Source: an uncultured Porphyromonas sp. (GTDB lineage: Bacteria > Bacteroidota > Bacteroidia > Bacteroidales > Porphyromonadaceae). From it: DNA of 7,363 nucleotides. Position 1 is the first letter of the stretch. Each line of letters begins with the position of its first letter. The stretch is taken from positions 1-7,363 of the forward strand of contig CAMFNC010000080.1 of the NCBI GenBank assembly GCA_945965245.1, given 5' to 3'. The position numbers and the translations under genes were made by a program. The notes under the pieces were generated by a model. That model was not told where the DNA came from. It did not search any database and saw only the letters and a list, made by a program, of their open reading frames with translations. Below, in pieces: positions 6,665 through 7,363 of this stretch.

Positions 6665-6691
6665 TACAAAATCCAATTTAACATCTTTAAA

Positions 6692-7363
6692 ATGAAAAAA
6701 ATCGCTTTGATTATGGCGGCTTCAGCCATGACGCTGAGCCTCGTAGCTTGCTCCGGAAAACCCGGCAAGCCCGAACCCAAAACAGATGCCGACAGCTTGG
6801 CTGTGGCCATGGGTATTATATATGGCAACCAAATGAACCAATCATTTGCCATGTCTCGCCAGCAAGGTCAGTCCATTGACTCTATGGAATTCCTCCGCGG
6901 TTTCAAAGAATCACTGAATGACACCACCAAGTTCTCTTACTTTGCAGGTGGCATCACGGCCGGCAACATCGGCACTCAATTGCGTGCTGACTCCATCGAT
7001 GCCGAAATGTTCTACAAGGCATTCTATGCCGCTACCATCAATGACTCTACCAAACTGTCCATGACTGTGGAAAAGGCTCAGGAATATTTGGAAAAAGCCA
7101 ATGCAGCCAAACGCGAAAAACAAATGAAAGAGCAATTCGGCAAAAACATCACAGCCGGTAAAGCTTATATGGAAAAATTCCTGAAAGAAGAAGGCGTACA
7201 AAAAACCCAAAGTGGCTTGGCCTATAAGGTATTGCAACCCGGTACCGGAGCTACTCCCACCGCAGAAGACACTGTAAAGGTGAAATATGTGGGCAACTTG
7301 GTAGATGGCAGCGAGTTTGACAAAAACGAAGAAGGCATCGAATTTGGCGTAACCGGTGTAATT
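6692..7363 (+). CDS. FKBP-type peptidyl-prolyl isomerase lipoprotein (3' end outside the window)
   Basis: The first 224 codons are present and the frame runs off the right edge. A lipoprotein signal peptide is clear: MKKIALIM..., hydrophobic core, lipobox LVAC with C20, then a proline/lysine-rich linker. Residues ~34-125 hold two copies of an FKBP_N-like unit, followed by a charged helix (~125-165) and the start of the FKBP domain at about 172 (TQSGLAYKVL). Y199, F209, D210, F218, V223 and I224 match FKBP12 Y26, F36, D37, F46, V55 and I56. The loop between D37 and F46 is about three residues shorter than in the first paralogue and has no R42 counterpart (E213/E214 there). The W59 position lies beyond the window. 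The start is 27 bases after the second FKBP gene. It is probably a periplasmic folding factor. Confidence 0.88.
   Translation, partial: MKKIALIMAASAMTLSLVACSGKPGKPEPKTDADSLAVAMGIIYGNQMNQSFAMSRQQGQSIDSMEFLRGFKESLNDTTKFSYFAGGITAGNIGTQLRADSIDAEMFYKAFYAATINDSTKLSMTVEKAQEYLEKANAAKREKQMKEQFGKNITAGKAYMEKFLKEEGVQKTQSGLAYKVLQPGTGATPTAEDTVKVKYVGNLVDGSEFDKNEEGIEFGVTGVI

Overview
The window looks like a Bacteroidales chromosome (Porphyromonas/Bacteroides-like). Three things suggest this: an hmuSTUV-type heme-utilisation gene order, a tandem set of FKBP-type peptidyl-prolyl isomerases of the Bacteroidetes kind, and two intergenic matches to the Bacteroidetes -7 promoter consensus TAnnTTTG. Genus cannot be fixed from sequence reading alone. 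All eight recognisable genes lie on the + strand, and the longest gene-free gap is 121 bases.

Positions 1-3509 hold the distal part of a heme operon. In order these are the C-terminal ~614 codons of hmuS (CobN/Mg-chelatase large-subunit family, 5' end outside the window), hmuT (polytopic membrane protein of unknown function), hmuU (ExbB/TolQ/MotA-type proton-channel subunit) and hmuV (DUF2149, ExbD-like single-span protein). hmuT/hmuU overlap by 4 bases and hmuU/hmuV by 23, so the set is almost certainly co-translated. In Porphyromonas gingivalis this block follows hmuY (hemophore) and hmuR (TonB-dependent receptor). These would lie just upstream of the window. The best functional reading is a membrane complex in which a chelatase-like protein with a C-terminal membrane anchor acts on heme or another tetrapyrrole beside a proton-driven motor pair.

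Positions 3510-5144 hold a probable two-gene unit with its own promoter: plsC (1-acylglycerol-3-phosphate acyltransferase) and, 11 bases later, an AlkD-family DNA alkylation repair glycosylase.

Positions 5145-7363 hold three consecutive FKBP-type prolyl isomerases behind another promoter match. The first has no signal peptide and a complete active site (FklB-like). The second is a predicted lipoprotein with a degraded active-site pocket. The third is a predicted lipoprotein with an internally repeated N-terminal domain, and it runs off the right edge of the window. They look like an old tandem gene duplication whose members now act in different compartments and may differ in catalytic competence.

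The most interesting part is hmuSTUV, where a metal-chelatase-like protein is genetically tied to an ExbB/ExbD-type motor. The biochemistry of HmuT and the purpose of the motor are not evident from the sequence. No RNA genes, mobile elements, CRISPR arrays or convincing rho-independent terminators were seen.
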